Source of the DNA: Caballeronia sordidicola | GTDB taxonomy: Bacteria > Pseudomonadota > Gammaproteobacteria > Burkholderiales > Burkholderiaceae | Direction of reading: 5' to 3' | Length of the DNA stretch: 64,000 bases | NCBI RefSeq assembly: GCF_002220365.1 | Contig: NZ_MTHB01000278.1 | Location: 124,001-188,000 of the forward strand | Part shown: positions 33,979 through 41,381 of the stretch, one piece after another | Layout of the letters: each line of letters begins with the position of its first letter | Position numbering within the stretch: position 1 is the stretch's first letter | The notes under the pieces: model-generated | Seen by the model: the letters and a program-made list of their open reading frames with translations, nothing else | Told to the model about the DNA's origin: nothing | The model's database searches: none | Made by a program: the position numbers and the translations under genes

Positions 33979-35796
33979 TCAACCAAACGTGAACGCGTAC
34001 GCCTGGACGCCCGGATCCAGGAATTCGATCGTGAAGGTGTGATCCTGCACATCGCCCGACTGGCGCACGAGTTGATATAAGCGCTGCTCCGTGACCGTGC
34101 CGGTGCCATCGGCCATGACATCGGACCCGTGCGCATTGCCAGGCGCGGCGCCATCGATGCTCACGCGAAACCTCACCGGCTTGTTATCCTTTCCAGCTCC
34201 CAGCACGAGATGCAAGTCACGCGCATGGAATCGATACACAATGGTTCCCGTCGATGCCGACAGCGTCGCTTGCTCCGCGCCTACTTTCCATGCACCCGCC
34301 AGGCCCCAATTGTTGAGCGCAAGTTGATCCGGCGCGGCATACGTGTGAACACGGTCATGCGATTCGCCGCCCAGATCGACGAAGTTCTCCGCGCGTTCGT
34401 AGCCTAAATAGGTTTCAGGTGACTGCATGTCGGCGTTATCGGCGGCCATTTGAACGCCGTTCGCGACGGTGTCGCTAACCATCGCGCCCGCATTCGCATG
34501 ACCGGCTTCAGCCAGCAACTGCTGGATTACCTGCTCCGAATGCGCATAGTCGCCTTCGCCGAAGTGATGGAAGCGAATCTGCCCGTTGGCATCGATAAAA
34601 TAATGCGCTGGCCAGTACCGGTTCCCGAATGCACGCCAGATTGCGTAGTTGTTATCGATGGCAACCGGATAGTCGACACCCAGATCGTGCGTCGCGCGCT
34701 TGACGTTGTCCACGTTACGCTCGAACGCAAACTCGGGCGCATGCACGCCGATCACCACTAGCCCCTGATCGCGGTACTTCTTCGCCCACGCTTTCACGTA
34801 AGGCAACGAACGCAGGCAGTTGATGCACGAGTAAGTCCAGAAGTCGACGAGTACGACCTTGCCGCGCAAATCCTGCGCCGTCAGCGGCGGCGAATTGAGC
34901 CATTGAACGGCACCGGACAGCGATGGCAATTCACCCTCCACCGGCAGCGACAGCGGCGCCTCGGCGGGTGCGGCTGCACGCATCATCGCGGGTCCAGCGG
35001 CGCCATCGGGTGCCGCGGCGGTCTGGGCGGGTGCGGCTGCTTCGTTCTTGACAGCTTTAGCCGGCGCAGTACCGCCCGACAACCGGTCCACCAGTTTCTG
35101 TTCGATGCCACCCGTGGCAACAGTAGACACGCGCGCGAGCACGCCGGTATCGAGTCCTAACGAGATGGCGACGACGCCCAACAACATTGCAGCGCCAATA
35201 CCACGACGAATCCACTCGCCCGCTCCCAGCGAGCGCTTCATGGCGGCAAACACCCGGCCGCCGATGAGCAACGCCACCGCCAGCGATGTGGCGGCCCCAG
35301 CCGCGTAAGCGACCAGCAACAGCGTGGTGCCCACACTTGCGCCGCGCAGTGCCGCGCCTGTCAGTACCAGGCCCAAAATCGGGCCGGCACACGGCGCCCA
35401 CAGCAAGCCGGTGGCAATGCCCAGCAGAAACGACGAACTCGCGCTCACGCGTTGTCCGTCAGCTTGGGCAAATTCGGACAGCCGGTTGCCCGCGCTGACA
35501 AACGGACGCATGAGGCGTTCGGCGAAGCTTGGCAACAACAACGTCAACCCGAAAATACCCAGCAATGCGACAGCAAGCCAGCGGCCGTACTGGTTCGCCT
35601 GCGTCACCCAGCCGCCGCCCACTGCCGCGAGCGTCGCGACTGCCGCGAAAGTGATGGCCATGCCCGCAAGCAAAGGCAGGCCGCTGCGCACGAACGGTTG
35701 ATCCGCCCGCGAGAACACGAAGGGCAACACGGGCAAGATACAGGGGCTCAGGATAGTGAGCGCACCGCCAAGATAAGCCAGGACAATGAGTAACAT
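33979..35796 (-). CDS. dipZ: DipZ-type fusion: CcdA membrane domain with periplasmic thioredoxin-like and C-terminal domains
   Basis: A 605-residue membrane reductant conveyor. Residues 1-240 are a six-helix CcdA/DsbD-beta-like domain with the redox Cys in ILSPCILPVLPF and LLWAPCAGPILGL. An Ala/Pro-rich linker (about 245-300) leads to a periplasmic TlpA/AhpC-like domain with VVLVDFWTYSCINCLRSLPYVKAW (CxxC) and a peroxiredoxin-like ANGQIRFHHFGEGDY. The last 150 residues form a beta-rich carbohydrate-binding-like domain (LNNWGLAGAWKVG, YRFHARDLHLVLG). It passes electrons from cytoplasmic thioredoxin to periplasmic targets, plausibly the secreted MsrB next door. The start at 35796 is natural. 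Confidence 0.9.
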   Translation of the reverse strand: MLLIVLAYLGGALTILSPCILPVLPFVFSRADQPFVRSGLPLLAGMAITFAAVATLAAVGGGWVTQANQYGRWLAVALLGIFGLTLLLPSFAERLMRPFVSAGNRLSEFAQADGQRVSASSSFLLGIATGLLWAPCAGPILGLVLTGAALRGASVGTTLLLVAYAAGAATSLAVALLIGGRVFAAMKRSLGAGEWIRRGIGAAMLLGVVAISLGLDTGVLARVSTVATGGIEQKLVDRLSGGTAPAKAVKNEAAAPAQTAAAPDGAAGPAMMRAAAPAEAPLSLPVEGELPSLSGAVQWLNSPPLTAQDLRGKVVLVDFWTYSCINCLRSLPYVKAWAKKYRDQGLVVIGVHAPEFAFERNVDNVKRATHDLGVDYPVAIDNNYAIWRAFGNRYWPAHYFIDANGQIRFHHFGEGDYAHSEQVIQQLLAEAGHANAGAMVSDTVANGVQMAADNADMQSPETYLGYERAENFVDLGGESHDRVHTYAAPDQLALNNWGLAGAWKVGAEQATLSASTGTIVYRFHARDLHLVLGAGKDNKPVRFRVSIDGAAPGNAHGSDVMADGTGTVTEQRLYQLVRQSGDVQDHTFTIEFLDPGVQAYAFTFG

Positions 35797-35869
35797 GAGC
35801 GTGAAAGTTCGCAGGTCTTCAGGTGGTCGGGATTCAGCGCAAAGCAGTTTCGCTCGCTTGTACGGCGAC

Positions 35870-36385
35870 TCAAGCGGCGGCGGGTTTGAACGTCATCGCC
35901 AGGCCGTTCATGCAATAACGCAAACCGGTGGGCTTGGGCCCGTCATCGAAGACATGGCCCAGATGTCCGCCGCAACGCCGGCAATGGACCTCTGTACGCG
36001 ATACGCCGAAAGACAAGTCCTCATGCGTTGCCACCGCGTGGTCGAGCGGCGCCCAGAAGCTCGGCCAGCCGGTATGGCTGTCGAACTTCGTGCGCGACGA
36101 AAAGGCGTCGAGCTGGCATCCGGCGCACGCGAACGTGCCGCTACGATGTTCGTCGTTCAAGGGGCTGCTATAAGGACGTTCTGTGCCTTCGTGCCGAAGT
36201 ACGTTGTATTGCGCAGGCGTCAGCAGGCGGCGCCATTGGTCATCAGGGTGAACCACCTCGAACGATTCATCGGCGGTGCTACCGTCTTTTCCTGTCGCAC
36301 CCAACACGCGACGTTGATTGAATGCGGCAAACGCCGCTGCCGCAAAAACGCTGCCTGCAAAAATAAACCGGCGCCGGGTCTGCAT
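35870..36385 (-). CDS. msrB: peptide-methionine (R)-S-oxide reductase, exported
   Basis: Reduces methionine-R-sulfoxide in proteins. The 171-residue product begins with an export signal, MQTRRRFIFAGSVFAAAAFAAF, in which RRRF resembles a Tat motif, so it should act in the periplasm. The zinc site is Cys87/Cys90 (CAGC) and Cys135/Cys138 (CRRCGG), and the catalytic Cys158 is in RYCMNGLAM. SHTGWPSFW is the substrate loop. It is encoded directly upstream of dipZ in the same direction (73 bases apart), which gives it a likely electron donor. A GGAG-like site precedes 36385. Confidence 0.93.
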   Translation of the reverse strand: MQTRRRFIFAGSVFAAAAFAAFNQRRVLGATGKDGSTADESFEVVHPDDQWRRLLTPAQYNVLRHEGTERPYSSPLNDEHRSGTFACAGCQLDAFSSRTKFDSHTGWPSFWAPLDHAVATHEDLSFGVSRTEVHCRRCGGHLGHVFDDGPKPTGLRYCMNGLAMTFKPAAA

Positions 36386-37035
36386 GATGTACTCCTGAAC
36401 AAAGCCAACTTTTAAAGGAAAGCCGCTCTTTGTGTGAATCGGCGTTCCAGGTCGCTACAGGGAACCGAGATTAGGGTTCTAACGGGCAAACACTTCAATC
36501 ACGGTTTTAATCCTTCGGAACGGAAAAATCGTGATTAATTTTGAATCCCTGTGGTCTATTTCAACCGGCTCTTGAATATGGCGCGGTTTTATCAACCCCA
36601 ACATTCTCTGTGCGTCTGTTAGCTAGTTCGTCCAGGGGCCACGGCCGGTTACACGTGACCCATCAAATTCGTGTGGCCGGTCCATGAATACCCCACATCA
36701 TGTCGTAACGTGTTGTTACGCTATATTTACCGAAATATAGCGTAATGTGATCAGCACGCTTAAGGTAGATTTAAGTTTCAGCGGAGTCGCGAGATTTTAG
36801 GGCGATGTCAAAGAGGTGCCGGTAGATCGGGATCGCGTCGGCTTGCTGAGGGCTGTGGGCGTTGGCTGAGGCAATGTGTCTGCTGGCACGCGTTAGCGCG
36901 AAGAACTGAAGTTGCGCCTTAGCCAAGGCACAGGGAACCTGCGCAACGGGTGCAAGGGGTGCAAGGAGTGCGACTTGAAGATGGTTAGCTCGCGTCGATG
37001 CGCAATCGGGGAGGCATGAAGGCCTCCCCTTGCCC
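36386..37035. other. 650-base gene-free region with hairpins
   Basis: No credible coding frame was found on either strand. It holds the msrB promoter at its left end, an A+T-rich part near 36500-36600, two overlapping inverted repeats at 36704-36745 and a partial 9-base repeat GGGTGCAAG at 36949-36966. Confidence 0.6.
36704..36745. promoter_or_regulatory. two overlapping, mutually exclusive hairpins
   Basis: TTACGCTATATTT (36716-36728) and AAATATAGCGTAA (36733-36745) are perfect 13-base inverted repeats with a 4-base loop. The shared GTTACG (36715-36720) also pairs with CGTAAC at 36704-36709. This could be an alternative-folding RNA, an operator or a repeat element; it has no T run. Confidence 0.6.
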
Positions 37036-37506
37036 TTATCGCACCATATACCCGCGGTCGGTCATGCATTCGCCATACGAGCGCCAGTACTGGACCATCG
37101 GCGGCTCGGGCGGGGGCAAGGCGGGCATAGGCGCATCGGCGGACGTCGAACTTGCGTGCGCCGCAGCGCGAGCATCGGCAGCCACGCCGGGCGTGGGCGT
37201 CGCGGACGCTTCCATCGCCGATGCGGCAACCGGCGCGGACCCGGGCGTAATCGCCGACGGCAACGGCGCCGCCACTGCAACCGGATGCACTGCACCAGGC
37301 TTCACGGTCTTCGGCTTTTCAGGCGCTTGCGACACGCGCGCCATCATCACGCCGGTATGTTGATTCGCGTAGCTGTAGCACATGGCGGTATCGATGCTGG
37401 TTTGCGCCGAGCTCTGGCTGCGCATTGGAAAGGCGATCGGCTGTTGCGCAAGCGCGCTGCTGCTTAATACCATCACGGCAATGCCGGCGGACAGGGGGAT
37501 TCTCAT
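37036..37506 (-). CDS. exported Ala/Pro-rich hypothetical protein (156 aa)
   Basis: A signal peptide of about 20 residues (MRIPLSAGIAVMVLSSSALA) precedes a low-complexity Ala/Pro/Ser middle (about 60-130). Conserved-looking ends remain: TAMCYSYANQHTGVMMARVSQ with Cys43, and VQYWRSYGECMTDRGYMV with Cys147, which could form a disulfide. The terminal G.CM..RGY pattern occurs in several small exported proteins of this order. Function unknown. The frame is supported by the signal peptide; the ATG at 37506 is the natural start. It is a single leftward gene. Confidence 0.72.
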   Translation of the reverse strand: MRIPLSAGIAVMVLSSSALAQQPIAFPMRSQSSAQTSIDTAMCYSYANQHTGVMMARVSQAPEKPKTVKPGAVHPVAVAAPLPSAITPGSAPVAASAMEASATPTPGVAADARAAAHASSTSADAPMPALPPPEPPMVQYWRSYGECMTDRGYMVR

Positions 37507-37825
37507 AGCTCGTGCACTCCGGGAAACAGGAATGGCGCCCCCAGATCAGGCCGATTCCGATAGGCCGCCAAAACGAGCTTTCACCTTACTGTCCGCGTCC
37601 CGTACCCATGCGAAAGACTATCGCTGTAATCCGCCAACTTTTCGCATTATTCGTCCGCTTCGCGCGGTGGACCGCGTTTCTCCGACAATCCTTGGCGAAT
37701 TGAACGTCGGGAAAGCCGGGCTGTATAGCAAGGCAAATCAGTCTTGTGCAATGCACCACACGCCGCCCGGTTCCGGACGACGCGAGCCCGCGCGAAGTCG
37801 TCCTACCCACCTGCACCCGCCCCAA
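37507..37825. other. intergenic region between thiolase and exported-protein genes
   Basis: This stretch of 319 bases separates two leftward genes. It should hold the promoter of the exported protein's gene near 37510-37600. No gene, repeat or hairpin was recognised. Confidence 0.45.
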
Positions 37826-39013
37826 TCAAACGCTTTCCAGCGCCAGCGCAATACCTTGGCCGCCGCCGATACACAGCGTCACCATCGCTCGCTTCAACCC
37901 GTGGCGTTTCATCGCGTGGGCGAGACGCGTGACCAGCACCGCGCCGGTTGCGCCAATAGCGTGGCCGTGGGCAATCGCGCCGCCTTCGGGGTTCACCACG
38001 TCATCGGGCAGGCCAAGCTTGCGCGCAACTGCGATCGGCACGGCGGCGAACGCTTCGTTGATCTCGATACGTTCAAGATCGCCCAGCTTCCAGCCCGCGC
38101 GATCCAGCGCCTGCTGCACGGCAGGCACCGGTCCCAGGCCGAACATGCCTGGCTCAACCGCCGCGATGCCGTACGCGGCCAGCCGCACCGATGGCTCGAT
38201 CCCCTTGCGCTCGGCGAACGCGCGATCCGCCACGAGCATGGCGGCCGCTCCGCTGTTCAGCCCCGGCGCGTTGCCTGCGGTAATCGTTCCGTCGGGGCGG
38301 AATGCGGGCCGCAGTCTGGTCAAAGTCGCGAACGTGGTGTCGGGGCGCGGCTGTTCGTCGATATTGAAGACGACGCTTTGTTTACCCGCCCTCACCTCGA
38401 CGCCGACAATCTCCGCCGCGAACCAACCTTTCGTCTGCGCTGCCGCAAAACGTTGCTGCGAGCGCTCGGCGAAGCGGTCCTGCGCTTCGCGTGTGATGTC
38501 CATCTCCATCACGAGATCTTCCGTGTGCCAGCCGGAATGCTTGCCGGAGAACGCGTCGTCGAGACCATCGCGCAACATGCTGTCGTGGATTTCCGCGTTG
38601 CCCATCCGATACCCGAAGCGCCCGTTATCAAGCAGATAGGGCGCGCGGTCCATGTTCTCCATACCGCCCGCCACCGCAAGCTGCGTAAAGCCTGCGGTGA
38701 TCTCGTTAGCCGCCGATACAATCGCCTGCGCTCCCGAGCCGCACACGCGGTTCACGGTCAGCGCGGGTACCGAGACAGGCAAGCCGCCATTCACGGCTGC
38801 CTGACGCGCCGGATTCATGCGGTTGCCCGCCTGGATCACGTTACCCAAGGTGACCGAATCCACGTCCTGTCCCGCCACTCCGGCGCGCCGCAGCGTTTCA
38901 CGGATAACGGCCGCGCCGAGATCCGTCGCGGGCGTGCCCTTCAGCGCGCCGTTGAATGCACCGATCGCGGTCCTGACCGGCTCGCACAGCACGATTTCAC
39001 GATGTTGGCTCAT
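37826..39013 (-). CDS. acetyl-CoA C-acyltransferase (thiolase)
   Basis: A 395-residue thiolase that makes or cleaves 3-ketoacyl-CoA. Catalytic residues are visible: Cys91 in VNRVCGSGAQAI, His in GGAIAHGHAIGATGA (near 350) and the second Cys in LCIGGGQG (near 380). EPVRTAIGAFNGALKGTPATDLGA is the standard N-terminus. This is the degradative/biosynthetic acetyl-CoA acetyltransferase subgroup with a single polypeptide. It is leftward, followed by nothing closely linked, and lies just downstream of an SDR gene on the same strand (29 bases apart), so the two may be co-transcribed. The pathway (PHB, fatty acid or aromatic) cannot be fixed. Confidence 0.9.
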   Translation of the reverse strand: MSQHREIVLCEPVRTAIGAFNGALKGTPATDLGAAVIRETLRRAGVAGQDVDSVTLGNVIQAGNRMNPARQAAVNGGLPVSVPALTVNRVCGSGAQAIVSAANEITAGFTQLAVAGGMENMDRAPYLLDNGRFGYRMGNAEIHDSMLRDGLDDAFSGKHSGWHTEDLVMEMDITREAQDRFAERSQQRFAAAQTKGWFAAEIVGVEVRAGKQSVVFNIDEQPRPDTTFATLTRLRPAFRPDGTITAGNAPGLNSGAAAMLVADRAFAERKGIEPSVRLAAYGIAAVEPGMFGLGPVPAVQQALDRAGWKLGDLERIEINEAFAAVPIAVARKLGLPDDVVNPEGGAIAHGHAIGATGAVLVTRLAHAMKRHGLKRAMVTLCIGGGQGIALALESV

Positions 39014-39042
39014 GGTGGTTCGCTCCTGGTTGACCAGAAAAC

Positions 39043-39747
39043 TTAGTGTGCCGGCGTGAGGTAAGCAGGCGTGGCCGTTGACAACGACGCCTTCACGTTG
39101 CGGCCCACTTCATCGACGAGAATCTCTTCCTTGCCTTGCTCGATGCCTTCGAGGACCTGGCGCACAACCTCTTCCGGCGATGTCTTCGGCGCGTCGATCC
39201 CTGCGGTCATATCGGTATCGATAAACGCAGGATGCACGCCGACCACCAGCGTGTTCTGCCCGCGCAATTCGGTGCGCAAGCCGTTCGTGATCGCCCATAC
39301 GGCAGACTTCGACGCGCTGTACGAACCCGTGTTGTCGATAGTCAGCCAGCTCAGCACCGACAGGATGTTGACCACCGCGCCGCCGCCGTTGCGCTTCAGG
39401 ATCGGCGCAAAGGCCTGGGTGATGGCAAGTGGACCGATCACGTTGGTCTCGACCTGCGAGCGCACGGCATCGATCGACGCGCCATCGAGCAACGAACCGC
39501 CAATGATTGCGCCGGCATTGTTAATGACGACCTGCACGTCGGTCAGACGGTCAGCCGCAGCGGCAATGCTCTGCGCATTCGTGACGTCGAGCTGCACTGC
39601 TTCCACGCCGGGCACTTTGACCTGACTTTCATCGCGCGCGGATGCATACACCTTCGATGCCCCCGCCGCGAGCAACGCCTTCGCAAACTGCTCGCCAAGA
39701 CCACGATTCGCGCCGGTTACCAAGACAACTTTTCCTTTGATTTCCAT
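39043..39747 (-). CDS. short-chain dehydrogenase/reductase
   Basis: A 234-residue classical SDR: GKVVLVTGANRGLGEQFAKAL (TGxxxGxG), VVINNAGAIIGG (NAG), NILSVLSWLTIDNTGSYSASKSAVWAITNGLR with Ser, Tyr and Lys of the active site, and GVHPAFIDTDM. GGAG six bases before the ATG at 39747 selects this start over one four codons earlier. A perfect palindrome at 39760-39773 overlaps its promoter region and is repeated near the MarR gene upstream, so it is probably MarR-controlled. It precedes the thiolase gene. Confidence 0.9.
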   Translation of the reverse strand: MEIKGKVVLVTGANRGLGEQFAKALLAAGASKVYASARDESQVKVPGVEAVQLDVTNAQSIAAAADRLTDVQVVINNAGAIIGGSLLDGASIDAVRSQVETNVIGPLAITQAFAPILKRNGGGAVVNILSVLSWLTIDNTGSYSASKSAVWAITNGLRTELRGQNTLVVGVHPAFIDTDMTAGIDAPKTSPEEVVRQVLEGIEQGKEEILVDEVGRNVKASLSTATPAYLTPAH

Positions 39748-39759
39748 GCCAATCTCCAT

Positions 39760-39773
39760 AGTGCATATGCACT
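39760..39773. promoter_or_regulatory. MarR-type operator upstream of the SDR gene
   Basis: AGTGCATATGCACT is a perfect 14-base palindrome 13 bases before the SDR start. A copy with one mismatch lies before the MarR gene (40265-40276), pointing to one common regulator. Confidence 0.7.
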
Positions 39774-39816
39774 TTTTGAGGTAGAAAAACGCCCGGTGCG
39801 AAGCCGAGCAAGTATT

Positions 39817-40248
39817 TCATTCCATCGATGTCAGTTCGAGCAGCGACTTTCTCAGTTCCCCGGCGCGTTCCCGGCCGAACTTGTCCTCGAATTCCTGTTG
39901 TGCCTCGCGCCAGCGCAGCGATGCCTCGCCGAGCGTCTTTTTGCCGGCATCGGACAGGGATAACGCAACAGCCCGCGTACTGGCGTCTTGCTGAATCGCA
40001 TTCACAAGGCGATCGCGCTGCAACGGCTTCAGCGCCCGGACCAGCGTGGTGCGCTCCATTACCATGGCGTCCGCGAGTTCGGCCATGGTCACGCCGGGAC
40101 GCCGGTGGATTGCCGCGAGCAACGTGAACTGCGCCGCCGTCACCCCTGCCTGGCTGACGTGGCGCTCATAAAGCTGCGACACGAATCGCGCCGCCTGACG
40201 GATGGCGAAGCAATTGCAGTCGAGGTAGGACAGATCTTGGGTAGTCAT
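39817..40248 (-). CDS. MarR-family transcriptional regulator
   Basis: A 143-residue winged-helix dimer: CFAIRQAARFVSQLYERHV (dimer helix), GVTAAQFTLLAAIHRRPGVTMAELADAMVMERTTLVRALKPLQRDRLV (HTH), then the wing AIQQDASTRAVALSLSDAGKKTL. Cys residues near the N-terminus (DCNCF) may be redox- or ligand-sensitive. The ATG at 40248 (MTTQDLSY) is the standard start; upstream reading is not MarR-like. It is encoded upstream of, and in the same direction as, the SDR gene, with the same palindrome in front of both, which fits autoregulation plus control of the SDR/thiolase pair. Confidence 0.92.
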   Translation of the reverse strand: MTTQDLSYLDCNCFAIRQAARFVSQLYERHVSQAGVTAAQFTLLAAIHRRPGVTMAELADAMVMERTTLVRALKPLQRDRLVNAIQQDASTRAVALSLSDAGKKTLGEASLRWREAQQEFEDKFGRERAGELRKSLLELTSME

Positions 40249-40264
40249 ATCCCAAATTGTATTT

Positions 40265-40276
40265 GTGTATATGCAC
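40265..40276. promoter_or_regulatory. MarR-type operator upstream of the MarR gene
   Basis: GTGTATATGCAC is the inner part of the 39760 palindrome with one mismatch and sits 17 bases before the MarR start. Together the two sites define a likely two-promoter regulon. Confidence 0.6.
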
Positions 40277-40319
40277 TTTGTCAAGATGGCCACCGGGCGG
40301 CCTTGAAGCACGCCCTCAT

Positions 40320-41375
40320 TCACTCCCTGGGATACGCCACGACATCGCCTTCGACCGACAGCGCGATGCGCTCGCCGACTCGCGGATGCGAATGCCCCGC
40401 CACGCGAATCTGCACACCGCGCGCGCCTGTGAGGGAGCGCAGCATGACGCTGGCATCGTGGCCATAGAACACGACCTTCTCGACCACCGCCTGAACACCA
40501 TCACCATTCAAACGATGATCGGCAACAATCCGGATCTGCTCCGGCCGGATCATCACATCGACGTCGCTCGCGGCCACGGCGCGCGCGATCGGCAAGATGC
40601 CGAACTCGCAAATCACCTGCTTCGCATTCCGGGAATCGATTGATCCCGGCACGATCACCGCGTCGCCGACAAAACTCGCCAGCTCACGCGACACCGGCCG
40701 CCGATACACCGCTTCCGGCGAATCCGTCTGCACGAGACGGCCGCGCCACAACACCGCGACCTCGTTCCCAAGCGACAACGCCTCGGCCTGATCGTGCGTG
40801 ACCAGCACCGCGGTGGCGCCCGTGGCTGCAAGCGCGTTCGTCACGGCTTCACGCGTTTCGATCCGCAAGGTGGCATCGAGGGAAGAAAACGGTTCGTCGA
40901 GCATCACGAGCGAGGGCGAAGGCGCAAGCGCGCGCGCCAGCGCAACGCGCTGCTGCTGTCCGCCCGACAATGCCTGCGGCGGCCGGTCACCGTACGCGGC
41001 GGGCAGACCGACGAGCGCCAGCAATTCATCCACGCGATACCGCGCACGCCGCTGCTGCCTCGGCAAGCCAAAGACAATGTTGTCGGCTACCGAAAGATGC
41101 GGGAACAGCGCGCCTTCCTGCGGCACATAACCTATCCTCCGCGCTTCAGACGGTACATGAATGCCCGGCCCGACCACGCGCACGCCGTCGATCTCGACCG
41201 TGCCGGCGTCTGCCCGTTCGAAGCCGCAGAGCACGCGCAACAGCGTGGTCTTGCCACTGCCGGAAGGTCCGAGAAGCGCGAGCAAGGTGCCCCGTTCCAC
41301 CGATAGATCGACGCCATGAAGCACGGGTTGACCATCGAAGGACTTGGTCAGGCTGGTAACGCGAAGTTCGCTCAT
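40320..41375 (-). CDS. fbpC: iron(III) ABC transporter ATP-binding protein (FbpC-type)
   Basis: A 351-residue ATPase driving periplasmic ferric-iron import. Walker A GPSGSGKT is at 36-43, the signature LSGGQQQRVALARAL is followed by Walker B LVMLDEPFSSLD and the H-loop VTHDQAEAL. The C-terminal 110 residues form the TOBE-like regulatory domain (VMIRPEQIRIVADHRLNGDGVQAVV) of this group. It starts six bases after the FbpB gene and closes the six-gene Fur-linked operon. Polyamine or thiamine ATPases look similar, but the neighbours favour iron. Confidence 0.9.
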   Translation of the reverse strand: MSELRVTSLTKSFDGQPVLHGVDLSVERGTLLALLGPSGSGKTTLLRVLCGFERADAGTVEIDGVRVVGPGIHVPSEARRIGYVPQEGALFPHLSVADNIVFGLPRQQRRARYRVDELLALVGLPAAYGDRPPQALSGGQQQRVALARALAPSPSLVMLDEPFSSLDATLRIETREAVTNALAATGATAVLVTHDQAEALSLGNEVAVLWRGRLVQTDSPEAVYRRPVSRELASFVGDAVIVPGSIDSRNAKQVICEFGILPIARAVAASDVDVMIRPEQIRIVADHRLNGDGVQAVVEKVVFYGHDASVMLRSLTGARGVQIRVAGHSHPRVGERIALSVEGDVVAYPRE

Positions 41376-41381
41376 ATGGAT

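Noticed and set aside
37382-39046. A long rightward open frame of about 550 codons opposite the thiolase gene.
   Set aside because: It is antisense to a gene with clear catalytic motifs, is Arg/His-rich without any domain, and reflects high-GC frame bias.
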